Positions 15,095 to 24,928 of a DNA stretch of 64,000 bases are shown piece by piece. The translations under genes and the position numbers were made by a program. The stretch is taken from positions 1 to 64,000 of the forward strand of contig NZ_JBHUMY010000001.1 in the NCBI RefSeq assembly GCF_042685365.1. The letters are read 5' to 3'. This DNA is from Paenibacillus_AP thailandensis. Its GTDB lineage: Bacteria; Bacillota; Bacilli; Paenibacillales; Paenibacillaceae. Position 1 is the first letter of the stretch; each line of letters opens with the position of its first letter. The notes beneath the pieces are model-generated. The model was given only the letters and a program-made list of their open reading frames with translations, did no database searches and was not told the DNA's origin.

Positions 15095-17374
15095 ATGTTT
15101 CAACGCAGCCGGCACGATATGCCGATCGTAAAAAAAGGATACAAACGCATGCTGCTGTCCTACTTGCCGCTCGTATTCGTCGCCATTTCCGCCGTCGTTT
15201 TCATATCCTTTATCGTCGTCACAGACATGACCGTCCGGGAAGCGGAACGAGCGGACCGGCTCTCAACCCGGCAGATTGCCGGCACGATCGAAGCCTCCGT
15301 TCAAGATATCGAACGAACCGTTCTGCAGGAACTTGCCGTTAATCGCTCGCTTTACAGCTTCTTAAATGCGGACCCCGCCGACGACGAGAGGCTGATTCAA
15401 TACGAGCTTTCCGAGGATTTGCAGAAGCTGAGGGAAAGCTCGCCTTCCATTCAATCGGTTTATGTTTACCGCGCCGCGGACGGGAAAGTGCTTACCGAGA
15501 GGGAAATCGTGCCGCTCGTCCGTTTTGCCGACAAGGAATTTGTCGCGGCTCAGCTTCACGCCGACAGGACGCAGAAGTGGCTCCCCGTCCGGATGTTCAG
15601 GGATAGCGAATTGAACCGGCCGGAGGCGGTCACTTCTTATATTCAACGTTTTCCGCTGCCGCTCGGCAGCGACGGAATCGTTGTCGTTAACGTCAATGTC
15701 GGTCAGTTGGTTGGGGAGACGGTTACGTACAATGCGGACGACTTGTCTATTCTCGATATTCGGGACAGCCGCACCGGCGCCAGACTGAATCCGGCGAACG
15801 GCGTTATCGATCCCGCCGCAAGCGCCCCTGCCCCCGACCGGAATGTCCTCAGCTTTGCGCAGCAATCCCCTTATCTTGGGTGGACGTTTTACAGCGGCAT
15901 TCAAAAAGGCCCCTTGTCCGCATGGGTTTCGGTTATCTCTTATGTCTGGGTCGGCATAGGCGTCTTCGTGCTGGCCGGCAGCTTGTTTGCCTTCGTTTAT
16001 ATGGCCAAACGCAATTACCGTCCCGTCGAGCTTTTGCTTGCGCGGATTCAGCAGTTTCCCCTTCAACAACTGCCGAAGCAGAAGGCGGCGGACGAATTCG
16101 CATACATCGAGCGGGCTTTGGAAGCTTTGGTGGAAACGAACCGGAAGCATGAGCAGCTCCAGCAGGACGGCTGGACGGCCGGCAAACGCCAATTCATCCG
16201 GGATTGGTTGGACGGTACCGCAACGGTCGACTCTGCAGAATGGCAAGAGAAGGCGGCTTATTTTGAAATCCCGCCCGAGAGCGAGTTCTGCCAGGCTGCC
16301 ATTGTTCAGGTCGAAGGATTTCTTCCTTGGCAGCGACAGGAGGAACGGGAAAAACGGCTGCTCAAATTTTCGCTTGCCAACTATATCCTGGAACAGCTGC
16401 GGGAGTTCGGCCATCTCGAAACCGAATGGATTGAAGCCGACAAGCTCGCCCTCCTGATCCTGCGGCGGGAGCGGGCTTCGGAAGGCGACGTTGCAGGCAA
16501 GCTGAATGAGATTGTCGGATGGACGGGACGCCATCTAAATCTTCGCATTTGGATCGGAACGGGCCTGGAAGCCGTCAGCCAAGCCGATGCGGCCGTATCG
16601 TTCCGTCAAGCCTTCGAAGCGCTCGGCTATAAGCTGCTGCTTGGCCGGGTCGCCGCGTATGCGGACGTATCCGCAAGGCGCCAGCCTTCGGCATTTGCGT
16701 ATTACCAGAGAATGGCGGAATGCGTTCAACAGGCTTACGGCCGGAATGACGGCTGGAGCGGGCAAGCCGACGCGATCTTCGAGCAGATGAAGGCGGATTT
16801 GCTCGCCGACGAGGAGATCAAAAGCATTATATTGCACGGAACGGCGTTGCTGCTGGAGGAAGCGGAATGCGTCGCCGATCCCGAAGTCCGTTCCCGTCTT
16901 CGAGAGATCGTTCTCTCCCTGCAGCGGTTAACCGAGCAAGAGACGCGAATGGCGTCCCTGCAGGCCGCATTTGCCGAGCGGCTCGAGCGCTTCTCCTTCC
17001 ATTACGCCAACTATAAGAAATCGAACAAATACCAGGAAACGATTAACCGGGTCAAACGCCATATTGAGCAGCACTTTAACGATCCGGATTTGTCGCTGAC
17101 CCAAATCAGCGAAATGTTCGGCTTGAAGCCCAAATACGCAAGCCAATTGTTCAAGGACGAGTTCGGCATGAAATTTGTTGATTTTGTCGTGATGCTGCGC
17201 ATGGAGGAAGCCAAGAGGAGGCTTGTGGCGACGGACGATCCCGTACAAGATATCGCCCTGCAGGTCGGCTACGCCACTCCGATTTCGTTCGGCCGCATGT
17301 TCAAGAAGCTGGAGGGCGTCCCCCCCGGCGACTACCGAAAAATGAAGCTTCGCGCGACACAACCCAATTCGTAA
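15095..17374 (+). CDS. Membrane-bound AraC-family transcriptional regulator
   Basis: A 759-residue regulator with two membrane segments (about residues 20 to 45 and 275 to 300), an extracellular sensing region of about 230 residues between them, and a C-terminal AraC-type double helix-turn-helix ('NDPDLSLTQISEMFGLKPKY' and 'VQDIALQVGYATPISFGRMF'). Such one-protein sensors control adjacent sugar importers in Paenibacillus-type genomes. The start is the ATG at 15095, with GGAGGTGAGG just upstream; a GTG four codons earlier lies within that ribosome site. It sits between the isomerase pair and the importer genes, all on the same strand, and most likely activates the importer genes after binding an extracellular ligand or importer component. 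Confidence 0.85.
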   Translation: MFQRSRHDMPIVKKGYKRMLLSYLPLVFVAISAVVFISFIVVTDMTVREAERADRLSTRQIAGTIEASVQDIERTVLQELAVNRSLYSFLNADPADDERLIQYELSEDLQKLRESSPSIQSVYVYRAADGKVLTEREIVPLVRFADKEFVAAQLHADRTQKWLPVRMFRDSELNRPEAVTSYIQRFPLPLGSDGIVVVNVNVGQLVGETVTYNADDLSILDIRDSRTGARLNPANGVIDPAASAPAPDRNVLSFAQQSPYLGWTFYSGIQKGPLSAWVSVISYVWVGIGVFVLAGSLFAFVYMAKRNYRPVELLLARIQQFPLQQLPKQKAADEFAYIERALEALVETNRKHEQLQQDGWTAGKRQFIRDWLDGTATVDSAEWQEKAAYFEIPPESEFCQAAIVQVEGFLPWQRQEEREKRLLKFSLANYILEQLREFGHLETEWIEADKLALLILRRERASEGDVAGKLNEIVGWTGRHLNLRIWIGTGLEAVSQADAAVSFRQAFEALGYKLLLGRVAAYADVSARRQPSAFAYYQRMAECVQQAYGRNDGWSGQADAIFEQMKADLLADEEIKSIILHGTALLLEEAECVADPEVRSRLREIVLSLQRLTEQETRMASLQAAFAERLERFSFHYANYKKSNKYQETINRVKRHIEQHFNDPDLSLTQISEMFGLKPKYASQLFKDEFGMKFVDFVVMLRMEEAKRRLVATDDPVQDIALQVGYATPISFGRMFKKLEGVPPGDYRKMKLRATQPNS

Positions 17375-17751
17375 CGCCTTCCGATCTGCGTAAGGGTCCG
17401 GCCATATCGGTCCTTCGCGCAGCGTCGGCAGGCGTTTTTCGCTTCCGGCGGAGAAGCCGGCGCAACCATTATCCGAAAGCGGATGTTTGCAAGAGGAATT
17501 CCGGTGCACGGAATGCCGCAAATCCCTCGCCAGGACTGGATTTTCCCCTTATTCGGACGGAATCGGGTTCATAATCGGAATCAGGTTTATCCGCTTGATG
17601 CAAAGCCTTGCCGTTAGGCGGATTCCGCGGTGCGGCGCCATCGGAAAATCGTCTATTTCGGATCGTCCGGGAGCGCGATATAACAAAAATGCGGACCGGT
17701 TGGAGACTCGTTCGGACCGCAAATTATCGTATAACGGGAGGAAACAAAAGC
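17375..17751. other. Intergenic region before the importer operon
   Basis: About 377 bases. Right after the regulator stop, complementary segments around 17390 to 17440 (CTGCGTAAGG against CCTTCGCGCAG) can form a hairpin and may terminate the regulator transcript, though no T-run follows. The rest should contain the importer promoter and the regulator's binding site; I cannot point to a clear box. An open frame in phase with the binding-protein gene runs through part of it without a ribosome site. Confidence 0.4.
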
Positions 17752-19386
17752 GTGTTGAACCGATTGGCAACAACAAAAGCAAAAGCAAAAAAGCGGCCGT
17801 TCCAAAGGGCTTCCGTCCTGCTGTCATCGGCGCTTGCCGTATGCATGCTGTCCGCCTGCTCGGCGGAAGGCGCAGCGGAGCCGAACGCCGCTTCGACTCA
17901 AAGCGCCGCCGGCACGGACAAGCCCGCCGCGGCCGCAACGCTGCAAATCGAGGTGTACGAGCGCGGCGAGGCGCCTGCCGGCACTTCGGTGACGGACAAC
18001 TATTTGACTCGATACGCCCAGAAAAATTTCGGCGACCCGAACGGGATCAAGCTGGAATACGTGCCCGTCCCCCGTTCGGAGGATGTACAGAAGCTGAACG
18101 TCATGATGGCTTCGGGCGAGGTTCCGGACATTATTTTTACGTACGATGAGAACCTCGTCTACAATTATGCGCAGCAAGGCGGCTTGCAGGAGCTGGACCA
18201 GCTGCTCGAAGAGCACGGCGCTAACCTGACGGCGTTTCTCGGAGAAGAAACGCTTGCTTACGGCGTATTCGAAGGCAAGCAATACGCCATCCCTGCCAAA
18301 CGGGTGAATGTCGGCAAATACGCTACCTTCATCCGCCAGGATTGGCTGGACAAGCTGGGCTTGCCGGCCCCTCAAACGACGGAGGAGGTATACGAGACGC
18401 TCAAAGCGTTTAAGGAGAACAATCCCGGAGGCGTGGACTCGGTCATACCGTTCGGCTTTTCCTTGACGCCTTCCTCTTACGAGCCCGTCGTATGGGGCTT
18501 GTCGGAGCAAATTAGCGAGGAGCAGCGCGTGACGGAGACACATCAGCTCGGTTCCCGGGATTATCCGACCCTGCTGCCCGGCCATAAGGACGCGGTCCGG
18601 TTTCTGAACAAGCTGTACCACGAAGGCCTGATGAGCCTCGACTTTGCCTTGGACAAGGATGAGAAGAAGCTGAATCAGGATATCCAGACCGGCAAGGTCG
18701 GGATGTTTGGCGCGGATGGCCTGGAACCGCTGCAGGAAGTATACGGCAACTTGCAGACGAACGTGCCGGGCGCTTCCTTGAGCGCCATCGACCCGTTCAC
18801 CAACAGCACGGGACAGCATTACAAGCCGCTGTATAAGCCTGCCGGCATGTACATTATTATTCCGAAAGAAAGCAAGCATGCGGCGGAAGCGATCCGATAC
18901 CTCGATTGGATGGCGCAGCCGGACGTAATGCTCGCCATGCAAAACGGCGAGGAAGGCGTCCATTACAAAATGGAGCAAGGCATCCCGGTTCGCATCGATT
19001 CCGAGCAAACGAACAAGGACCTGTTCAATACCGGCGACATGGTCATTATTAGCAACGGCCGGGACTTCGGCGACGAAGAGCTGAACAAAACCGCATCTCT
19101 TATCGCGCTTCCCGAGCAATACCGCGAGCTCGGAAGCAAGGTTCTCGACATTATGGTCGCAGACGGCGTAAGCCCGGTACGCTTCGACAAGCCGCTGGAA
19201 TCGCAGATCAAATACGGAACGATGCTGCAAGAGAAGTACGACGAGCTGATCGCCCGCTCCATACTGGCTAAGCCGGACCAATTCGATGCGACCTACGACC
19301 GGCTGCTGGCAGATATGATGAAGAGCGGCGGAGATGCGATTCTGAAGGAACGCCAAGAGCTGTATGAAGCGATGAAGAGCCAATGA
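17752..19386 (+). CDS. ABC transporter solute-binding lipoprotein (LplA-like)
   Basis: A lipoprotein of 544 residues that captures an oligosaccharide outside the cell. After a basic start the signal peptide ends in the lipobox 'MLSAC', giving an N-terminal lipid-modified Cys. The mature part has the family-1 extracellular solute-binding fold ('VMMASGEVPDIIFTYDENL', 'YAIPAKRVN'). The GTG at 17752 is chosen as the start because GGGAGG lies about 10 bases upstream; the frame is open further left without support. It overlaps the next gene by four bases (ATGA). No ATPase gene is present nearby, as usual for this importer type, which shares a genome-encoded MsmX-like ATPase. Confidence 0.88.
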   Translation: MLNRLATTKAKAKKRPFQRASVLLSSALAVCMLSACSAEGAAEPNAASTQSAAGTDKPAAAATLQIEVYERGEAPAGTSVTDNYLTRYAQKNFGDPNGIKLEYVPVPRSEDVQKLNVMMASGEVPDIIFTYDENLVYNYAQQGGLQELDQLLEEHGANLTAFLGEETLAYGVFEGKQYAIPAKRVNVGKYATFIRQDWLDKLGLPAPQTTEEVYETLKAFKENNPGGVDSVIPFGFSLTPSSYEPVVWGLSEQISEEQRVTETHQLGSRDYPTLLPGHKDAVRFLNKLYHEGLMSLDFALDKDEKKLNQDIQTGKVGMFGADGLEPLQEVYGNLQTNVPGASLSAIDPFTNSTGQHYKPLYKPAGMYIIIPKESKHAAEAIRYLDWMAQPDVMLAMQNGEEGVHYKMEQGIPVRIDSEQTNKDLFNTGDMVIISNGRDFGDEELNKTASLIALPEQYRELGSKVLDIMVADGVSPVRFDKPLESQIKYGTMLQEKYDELIARSILAKPDQFDATYDRLLADMMKSGGDAILKERQELYEAMKSQ

Positions 19387-20351
19387 GGACGAAGCATCTC
19401 CAGCCGCGCGAAGCTGCCGGAACCGCGAGGCTTTACGCCCCGGGGCGCGGCCGAAAGCTGAAGCTGTTCATCCGGAATTGGCAGCTTTATGCCCTGCTCG
19501 TCCTGCCGATTTCCTTTTTCCTGCTCTTTAAGTACGGACCCGTGTACGGCATTGCCGCCGCTTTCAAAGACTATAACCTGTTTAAAGGGCTGGCGGGGAG
19601 CGAATGGATTGGGCTGGACACCTTCCGCGACATATTCGAGAACCGGGAATTTTACATCGCGCTGCGCAACACGCTTCTGCTGAACGGGCTCGATCTGCTC
19701 GTTTCGTTTCCGGCGCCGATCATTCTGGCCATTATGCTTCACGAGCTAACCTCGTCCGCCGTCAAAAAGGCGGCGCAGACGCTGCTCTATTTGCCTCATT
19801 TCATCTCTTGGGTCATCATCGGCGGCATCGTCTACCAAGTGTTCGCGACGAATTCCGGCATCATCAACGTGCTGCTGGGACGCATCGGCATAGACCCGAT
19901 TCCTTTTCTGTCGGACAAGGTCTACTGGACCGTAACTTACTTGGCAACCGGCGTATGGCAAGGAGCGGGCTGGGGAACGATCATTTATTTAGCGGCTATT
20001 ACCGGCATCAACAAAGAGCTGTACGAAGCGGCTAAAATAGACGGCGCTGGCCGTTTCGCTCTCATCCGGCACGTTACGCTGCCCGGGATCAAGCCTACGA
20101 TGGTTACCCTGCTCATCCTGAATTTGGGGCAAATGGTGCAGATCGGCTTCGAGCGCCCTTATGTCATAGGCAACGTGATGGTCAAGGACGTTTCGGAAGT
20201 GTTAAGCACCTTCACGTACACCGTCGGTCTGCAATCGGGGCAGTTTTCGTTTGCCACCGGAATCGGCCTGTTCCAAGGCATCGTAGGGCTCGTATTCATT
20301 CTTGCCGCCAATTTCGCAGCCAAGCGTTGGACAGGCAAAGGCATTATTTAA
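19383..20351 (+). CDS. ABC transporter permease, LplB/YteP type
   Basis: A 322-residue inner-membrane permease with about six transmembrane segments. The EAA loop that contacts the ATPase reads 'YEAAKIDGAGRFALIRHVTLPG' split around residue 215 to 236. The N-terminus has about 30 cytoplasmic residues before the first membrane helix. It overlaps the binding-protein stop codon by ATGA and is followed by the second permease after 16 bases. Together with its neighbours it forms a carbohydrate uptake-1 importer for complex or acidic oligosaccharides. Confidence 0.9.
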   Translation: MRTKHLQPREAAGTARLYAPGRGRKLKLFIRNWQLYALLVLPISFFLLFKYGPVYGIAAAFKDYNLFKGLAGSEWIGLDTFRDIFENREFYIALRNTLLLNGLDLLVSFPAPIILAIMLHELTSSAVKKAAQTLLYLPHFISWVIIGGIVYQVFATNSGIINVLLGRIGIDPIPFLSDKVYWTVTYLATGVWQGAGWGTIIYLAAITGINKELYEAAKIDGAGRFALIRHVTLPGIKPTMVTLLILNLGQMVQIGFERPYVIGNVMVKDVSEVLSTFTYTVGLQSGQFSFATGIGLFQGIVGLVFILAANFAAKRWTGKGII

Positions 20352-20367
20352 GAAAGGAAGATGTACG

Positions 20368-21240
20368 ATGCGTACGGCGGTTAGCAACCGGCTGTTCAAC
20401 GGAGTCAATACGGCGCTTGTCATCGTATTTTCTCTCTTGTGCCTGGCTCCTTTTCTACATGTGCTGGCCGTATCTTTAAGCTCCAACAATCCGATCCTGT
20501 CGGGGAAGGTGCTGCTCTGGCCGGTAGACGTCAGCTTCGAAGCGTTCAAGCGCGTGCTGTCCGACCCCGGCATGCTTCGTTCGCTGGCGTTCACGGCGAT
20601 GCTCACGGCGATCTATACCGCTTTATGCATGATCATGACGACGATCGCCGCCTATCCGTTGACGAAGTCCGGCCTGCCGGGGAGAAAAGCGGTCATGCTG
20701 CTGATCGTGTTCACGATGTTTTTCAGCGGCGGCATCATCCCGGAATATATTTTGATCAAAGAGCTTGGCCTTACCAATACGATCTGGTCTCTTATACTGC
20801 CAAGCCTGATTAATCCTTTCAATATGGTCATTATGATCAGCTTCTTCGAATCGCTCCCGAGAAGTCTAGAGGAAGCGGCGGAAATCGACGGGTGCAGCCA
20901 TTTCGGCATTATGATCCGCATTCTGCTGCCGCTCTCGATGCCGGTCATCGCCGCGTTAAGCCTGTTTTATGCCGTCGGCCGGTGGAACGGCTTTATGGAC
21001 AGCTTGTTTTATATTACCGATCCCGATATGTATCCGCTGCAGCTTAAGCTGTATCAGCTTGTCATGAACAATATGGCGAACGACATTATGCAGATGGAAG
21101 GATTTCGGATGGTGGAACTGCTCCCCGAAAGCTTAAAAGCGGCAAGCATCGTCTTCTCCACTTTGCCGATATTGCTAGTTTATCCTTGGCTGCAGCGCTA
21201 TTTTGTTTCCGGCATTATGCTTGGCGCCGTCAAAGAATAA
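20368..21240 (+). CDS. ABC transporter permease, LplC/YtcP type
   Basis: A 290-residue permease with six membrane spans and the EAA motif 'EEAAEIDGCSHFGIMIRI' near residue 175. The ATG at 20368 is used because AAGGAAG lies eight bases upstream; the frame is open back to 20302, overlapping the previous gene, without support. It ends in the typical 'YFVSGIMLGAVKE' tail of this subfamily. It is the second membrane subunit of the importer and is followed, 30 bases on, by the secreted Vps62-like gene with its own GAGAAGGAGA ribosome site. Confidence 0.9.
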   Translation: MRTAVSNRLFNGVNTALVIVFSLLCLAPFLHVLAVSLSSNNPILSGKVLLWPVDVSFEAFKRVLSDPGMLRSLAFTAMLTAIYTALCMIMTTIAAYPLTKSGLPGRKAVMLLIVFTMFFSGGIIPEYILIKELGLTNTIWSLILPSLINPFNMVIMISFFESLPRSLEEAAEIDGCSHFGIMIRILLPLSMPVIAALSLFYAVGRWNGFMDSLFYITDPDMYPLQLKLYQLVMNNMANDIMQMEGFRMVELLPESLKAASIVFSTLPILLVYPWLQRYFVSGIMLGAVKE

Positions 21241-21270
21241 TTCATTTCAAGAGAAGGAGATGAAAGATCT

Positions 21271-22347
21271 ATGTTTCCATACGGTAAAAAAATGATCGCT
21301 GCGATCGCATGCGCCTTGACGTTTGCTTCCTTCGCGCCGTTCCAATCCGCTCACGCGGCCGGAATGTCCGCTTCCGATCAAGCTGCGCTGGCCGGCTACT
21401 GGTCGCCCGTGCTTTATCAGGACGTCGGCGCCAACCCGGAAGCCGATATCCCCGTACCGGTCAATTTTGACGGCGACTGGTCCGCGCTCAACAGCTGGGA
21501 CAACATCGGCAATTATGCCAAAGGCAGCAGCCTTCCGCTGAATCCAAGCGTTTATTGGTCCCTTGTCGAAACGGAAACCCATTACTACATTAGTTACGAT
21601 TTCTTCTATGCAGCGCACGATCCAAAAGGATCGCTTGGCGACCATGAGAACGACATGGAAGGCATAATGCTTACGATCCGTAAAGCGGGAACGGAGAAAG
21701 AAGACGGTACGACCGTCACGAACCCGAACGGAGAGATCGAGCTTGTCCTTATGCCCCGCCACGCCAAGCTGGGCATGTATGCGCCGGCAAGCGGGGCCAG
21801 CTATGAGCCGGGACTCGATACCGTCTATTACGACGACACCTTTACGGTGGAGAACCATGCGACCGGCAAGCACATACCCGTGTACAGCGCGCAAAACGAT
21901 GAATATTACACGGAATCGGAAGGCGATTTCGGGCACGCCCTTAAGCCATACAACGGCGGCGGCGCAAAAGGCGATACCGGTTATGTGTTCCAATGGGGCG
22001 GCGCAGGTTCGGCTGCCGGCAATATGAATGCCTCCGACAATTGGGAGGCCAAGCTGGGCGACTTTGACGACAGCAAGCGCATGAACTATCAGCTCATACC
22101 GCTGGAGACGTCGTTATGGCCGCTCCGCAACGACTTTACGCTTAACCTGTGGAGCAGCTACGGAACGTTCCTGGGCGACGACGGGAAGGACAATGCCGCC
22201 AATACGCCATGGGGCTGGAGCTTCGAAGGCTACCGCGATTTGGGTTCCGGACGGATGCTTTACGATCCGGCAGGCTTTGTGGATGCGCTGTTTGACGGTC
22301 TGGGGCAATTCTCGACCGTCTACCTGACCAACCCTTATAGCGGATAA
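21271..22347 (+). CDS. Secreted Vps62/NPP1-like protein
   Basis: A 358-residue exported protein: signal peptide up to about residue 32 (ending Ser-Ala-His-Ala-Ala), then a single domain of about 320 residues. The stretch 'YISYDFFYAAHDPKG' followed by 'GDHENDMEGIMLTIRK' (about residues 127 to 142) resembles the acidic/His metal site of Vps62-related and necrosis-inducing-like proteins. Later, 'DTGYVFQWGG' and 'PWGWSFEGYRD' complete a beta-sandwich-like pattern. It is the last gene of the importer run, so it may bind or process the polysaccharide outside the cell. Function is unproven; I am confident only of export and loose superfamily similarity. Confidence 0.6.
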   Translation: MFPYGKKMIAAIACALTFASFAPFQSAHAAGMSASDQAALAGYWSPVLYQDVGANPEADIPVPVNFDGDWSALNSWDNIGNYAKGSSLPLNPSVYWSLVETETHYYISYDFFYAAHDPKGSLGDHENDMEGIMLTIRKAGTEKEDGTTVTNPNGEIELVLMPRHAKLGMYAPASGASYEPGLDTVYYDDTFTVENHATGKHIPVYSAQNDEYYTESEGDFGHALKPYNGGGAKGDTGYVFQWGGAGSAAGNMNASDNWEAKLGDFDDSKRMNYQLIPLETSLWPLRNDFTLNLWSSYGTFLGDDGKDNAANTPWGWSFEGYRDLGSGRMLYDPAGFVDALFDGLGQFSTVYLTNPYSG

Positions 22348-22410
22348 AAGATACGGCCTACGAGCCGAATATGGATTTCGTACATTGGCAAGCTGCTTCA
22401 GGTTAAAAGC

Positions 22411-22448
22411 AAAAAAGGCGGCCGCCCGGATATGCCGGCGGCCGCCTT
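22411..22448 (-). terminator. Terminator of the GH43 gene (near-symmetrical hairpin)
   Basis: A GC-rich stem of about 12 pairs (AAGGCGGCCGCC with GGCGGCCGCCTT). On the minus strand it is followed by TTTTTTGC, so it terminates the GH43 gene; the stem may also slow plus-strand transcription from the Vps62-like gene, which ends 64 bases upstream of the hairpin. Confidence 0.8.
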
Positions 22449-22485
22449 CCGTTCTTGAATCATTCCCTTAACCTCAAGCTTCCCC

Positions 22486-24870
22486 TCAAAGTCCGGCCAG
22501 CTCCCGGATCTCGTCCTGCGTCAGCGCTTTGTTGTAAATATATACCTCGTCCAAGCTGCCATTCAGATAAGGGTCCGCCGCATAGCGGCTTTTGCCGAGG
22601 TAGGCTTCCGTGGACGCCAGCTGGTTCGGGTTGAAGGTCATTTTATTGTTCGCCGCTACAAGCTCGCCGTTAACGTAAAGCTTGCCGGTATCGCCTTCGA
22701 TCGTAACGGCGACGTGAGTCCATTCGTTTTGCGGCAGCGGGCCGGTTCCGAACAGGCTTTGATCGACGCCGTCGTGAATCGTAAACTGCAGCGAGCCGGA
22801 GGACGGCGTCAGAAACATGTTTTGGCCGAGGCTGCTGCCGAAGTCGAATATCCGCTGCCAAGCGCCTCCGCCTTCCCAATACACCCACGAGGCAAACGTA
22901 AAGTCTTCGGCATCGGCTACGAGGCCGGGCAGCTCCACGTAACCGTCCGTGCCGTCGAATTGCAGGGTTGCGCCTTGCTTGCCGTCCGGCTGCAGCGCAG
23001 CTCCTCCCTCTAGAACGCCATCGAGCCCATTGTCGCTCGAATCGACGATAACGCCGTCTGCGGCATCCTCAAAACCGTAATGCGCAAGCGTCGGCCCCTC
23101 CAGTTCGGCCAACACCGTCACATCAAACGATTTCCGGTCTTCGGCTTTGCCTTTGCGGATCGTCGCGGTAAGCGTCACTTCAGCATTGGCTTCACCCGCC
23201 GAAGGCCGCGTTACGACGCCCGAAGCGGAGACGACCGCTTCGTCCGAGGAGCTCCATTCGATGACGGTGCCCTGCGTCCCTTCCCCGGGAAGCTCGAGAT
23301 TCCGGAAGACGGCGGACGTATCGCCCAGATCAAGATCTTCTTTAACGGCGGCTACCGCATCTTGGTCCTTCAGCTCCTCCGTTTGGCTTCCCCAGACGGC
23401 GACGCCGCTTGAAGACAATGCGGTAAACGTCACGACGGCTGCCTCGGCGGAAGAGTCCCACTCGCGGGCGAACACGCCTTTATAAGTTTCCCCGTCCAAT
23501 TGAAGCTCTGCCGCTCCGTCCTTGTCCAAGCTCCATGTGCCTTGAACGGCGCCGGATACCGTTCCGTCCTTGTTCAGCTGGACGGCGACCGGCGTTTGAA
23601 CGGCCGGCGTTATGCCCTTGCCATGGTCGATGAGCTTGTAGGTGCCGGACGCTTCGCTCGCGGTCACTTTTTTCACGTTATCCAGTCCCGCATAGCGGTA
23701 AGGCGCAACGACAGGCCAGCCGTCCTCGTTCATATACATTTCGTGAACGCGGATTTCATGCTCTTCTCCTCTTCCCGGGAACCGGGTATGGAAAATAAGA
23801 TAATGATTGCCGGTTTCTTCATCGTAATAAGCGGAGTTATGACCCGGCGACACATAGCCGAGTCCGGCGCCTTCGCCCGGATCCCCGACGGCTCTCGTCC
23901 ATTGGTAGTTGCCCATCAGCTTCACGCCGTACGGCTCGATCGATTTGTCGTCGAAGAGCGGCAGCGTTGGATCGGCTTTTACGTTGATCATGTCGTTCCC
24001 TTCCGCGTCGACGTACGGGCCGTCCGGATTGGCGGAGCGGGCCACGCGGATGTTGTAGCCGCCTGCGGCGTCCAGCCCCCCAAACGATAAGAACAGATAA
24101 TAATAGTCGGTTTCGGGACTGTACAGGATGTACGGACCTTCGATCCGGCTATGGTTGCCGCCCGTGAGCTTTTTGCCGTAGCCTTGGCCGGGAACGATTT
24201 TGCCGGTGTCCGGGTCCATTTTCAAAATAAAGATGCCGCCGGAATAGGAGCCGTACACCATCCAAAGCTGGCCCTCCTGATCGTAAAACACGTCCGGGTC
24301 TACGACGTTCGGATGCACCGTCGCGTCGTAGATCGTGCCGTCTTCGCTTGGTTCCCCCCACATGCCGGATTTCAGCAGGATGCCAAGATCCTTGTAAGGG
24401 CCTTCAATATCGTCCGCGACCGCGACGCCCAGCGCCGATCTCGGCGAATCCCCTTTACAAGCGTTATAGTACATATAATACCGGCCGTCGTTCAGCTGAA
24501 TGACGTCTGCCGCCCACAGCGTGCCGGACTGCGCCCAATCAAGCGTCTCCTTCAGCTCTTCCGTTACGTTCGGAATGAGCTTGTTGCCGTCCGCGACCCC
24601 GGAGGCGACCATCGTCCAGTTCATCAGGTCGGCCGACTTTGCCGCGGCGAGATGGGAACCGAACACGTAATATTCGCCGCTTACTTTAATGACGGAAGGA
24701 TCGTGCACGGAGCCCTCCCGGAATACGGGGACGGGATCCGCTTTCTTTGCTTGCCCGCCTGCGGCTTGTCCGTCCGCGGCCGCCGCCGCGCTGCCGAGCG
24801 AACCGTTCAGCATGGTGAAGGCGGTCGCGACGAACGCGGCCTTTCGAGTTGCTTTCCACAGCTTGCGCAA
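22486..24870 (-). CDS. Secreted GH43 arabinan endo-1,5-alpha-L-arabinosidase with LamG domain
   Basis: A 794-residue exported enzyme. Signal peptide to about residue 32; GH43 five-bladed propeller about 45 to 390; a lipocalin-like arabinanase C-domain ('GTYKLIDHGKGI') about 395 to 490; a degenerate bacterial Ig-like domain about 500 to 590; LamG/concanavalin-like domain about 600 to 794. GH43 acids are visible: Asp 57 in 'VHDPSVIKV', the Asp of 'VVDPDVFYD', and the Glu of 'HSRIEGPYIL'. The domain set fits endo-arabinanases attacking pectin side chains. The start is TTG, seven bases after AAAGGAGAGG. A cre-like site and an AT-rich palindrome lie upstream. It converges with the importer operon. 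Confidence 0.88.
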   Translation of the reverse strand: MRKLWKATRKAAFVATAFTMLNGSLGSAAAAADGQAAGGQAKKADPVPVFREGSVHDPSVIKVSGEYYVFGSHLAAAKSADLMNWTMVASGVADGNKLIPNVTEELKETLDWAQSGTLWAADVIQLNDGRYYMYYNACKGDSPRSALGVAVADDIEGPYKDLGILLKSGMWGEPSEDGTIYDATVHPNVVDPDVFYDQEGQLWMVYGSYSGGIFILKMDPDTGKIVPGQGYGKKLTGGNHSRIEGPYILYSPETDYYYLFLSFGGLDAAGGYNIRVARSANPDGPYVDAEGNDMINVKADPTLPLFDDKSIEPYGVKLMGNYQWTRAVGDPGEGAGLGYVSPGHNSAYYDEETGNHYLIFHTRFPGRGEEHEIRVHEMYMNEDGWPVVAPYRYAGLDNVKKVTASEASGTYKLIDHGKGITPAVQTPVAVQLNKDGTVSGAVQGTWSLDKDGAAELQLDGETYKGVFAREWDSSAEAAVVTFTALSSSGVAVWGSQTEELKDQDAVAAVKEDLDLGDTSAVFRNLELPGEGTQGTVIEWSSSDEAVVSASGVVTRPSAGEANAEVTLTATIRKGKAEDRKSFDVTVLAELEGPTLAHYGFEDAADGVIVDSSDNGLDGVLEGGAALQPDGKQGATLQFDGTDGYVELPGLVADAEDFTFASWVYWEGGGAWQRIFDFGSSLGQNMFLTPSSGSLQFTIHDGVDQSLFGTGPLPQNEWTHVAVTIEGDTGKLYVNGELVAANNKMTFNPNQLASTEAYLGKSRYAADPYLNGSLDEVYIYNKALTQDEIRELAGL

Positions 24871-24907
24871 TGCTTTTCCTCTCCTTTTTTTGAATGGTTG
24901 TTCACAA

Positions 24908-24921
24908 GTAAAACGCTTACA
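24908..24921 (-). promoter_or_regulatory. cre-like operator upstream of GH43
   Basis: GTAAAACGCTTACA (minus strand TGTAAGCGTTTTAC), 38 bases before the GH43 start. It matches most of the CcpA consensus and differs by only one base from the site upstream of the pectate lyase gene at 63473. Confidence 0.55.
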
Positions 24922-24928
24922 AAGGATA

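Noticed and set aside
17824..19383. 519-codon minus-strand frame opposite the LplA-like gene
   Set aside because: Antisense shadow of a lipoprotein gene with ribosome site and lipobox; no plausible start.
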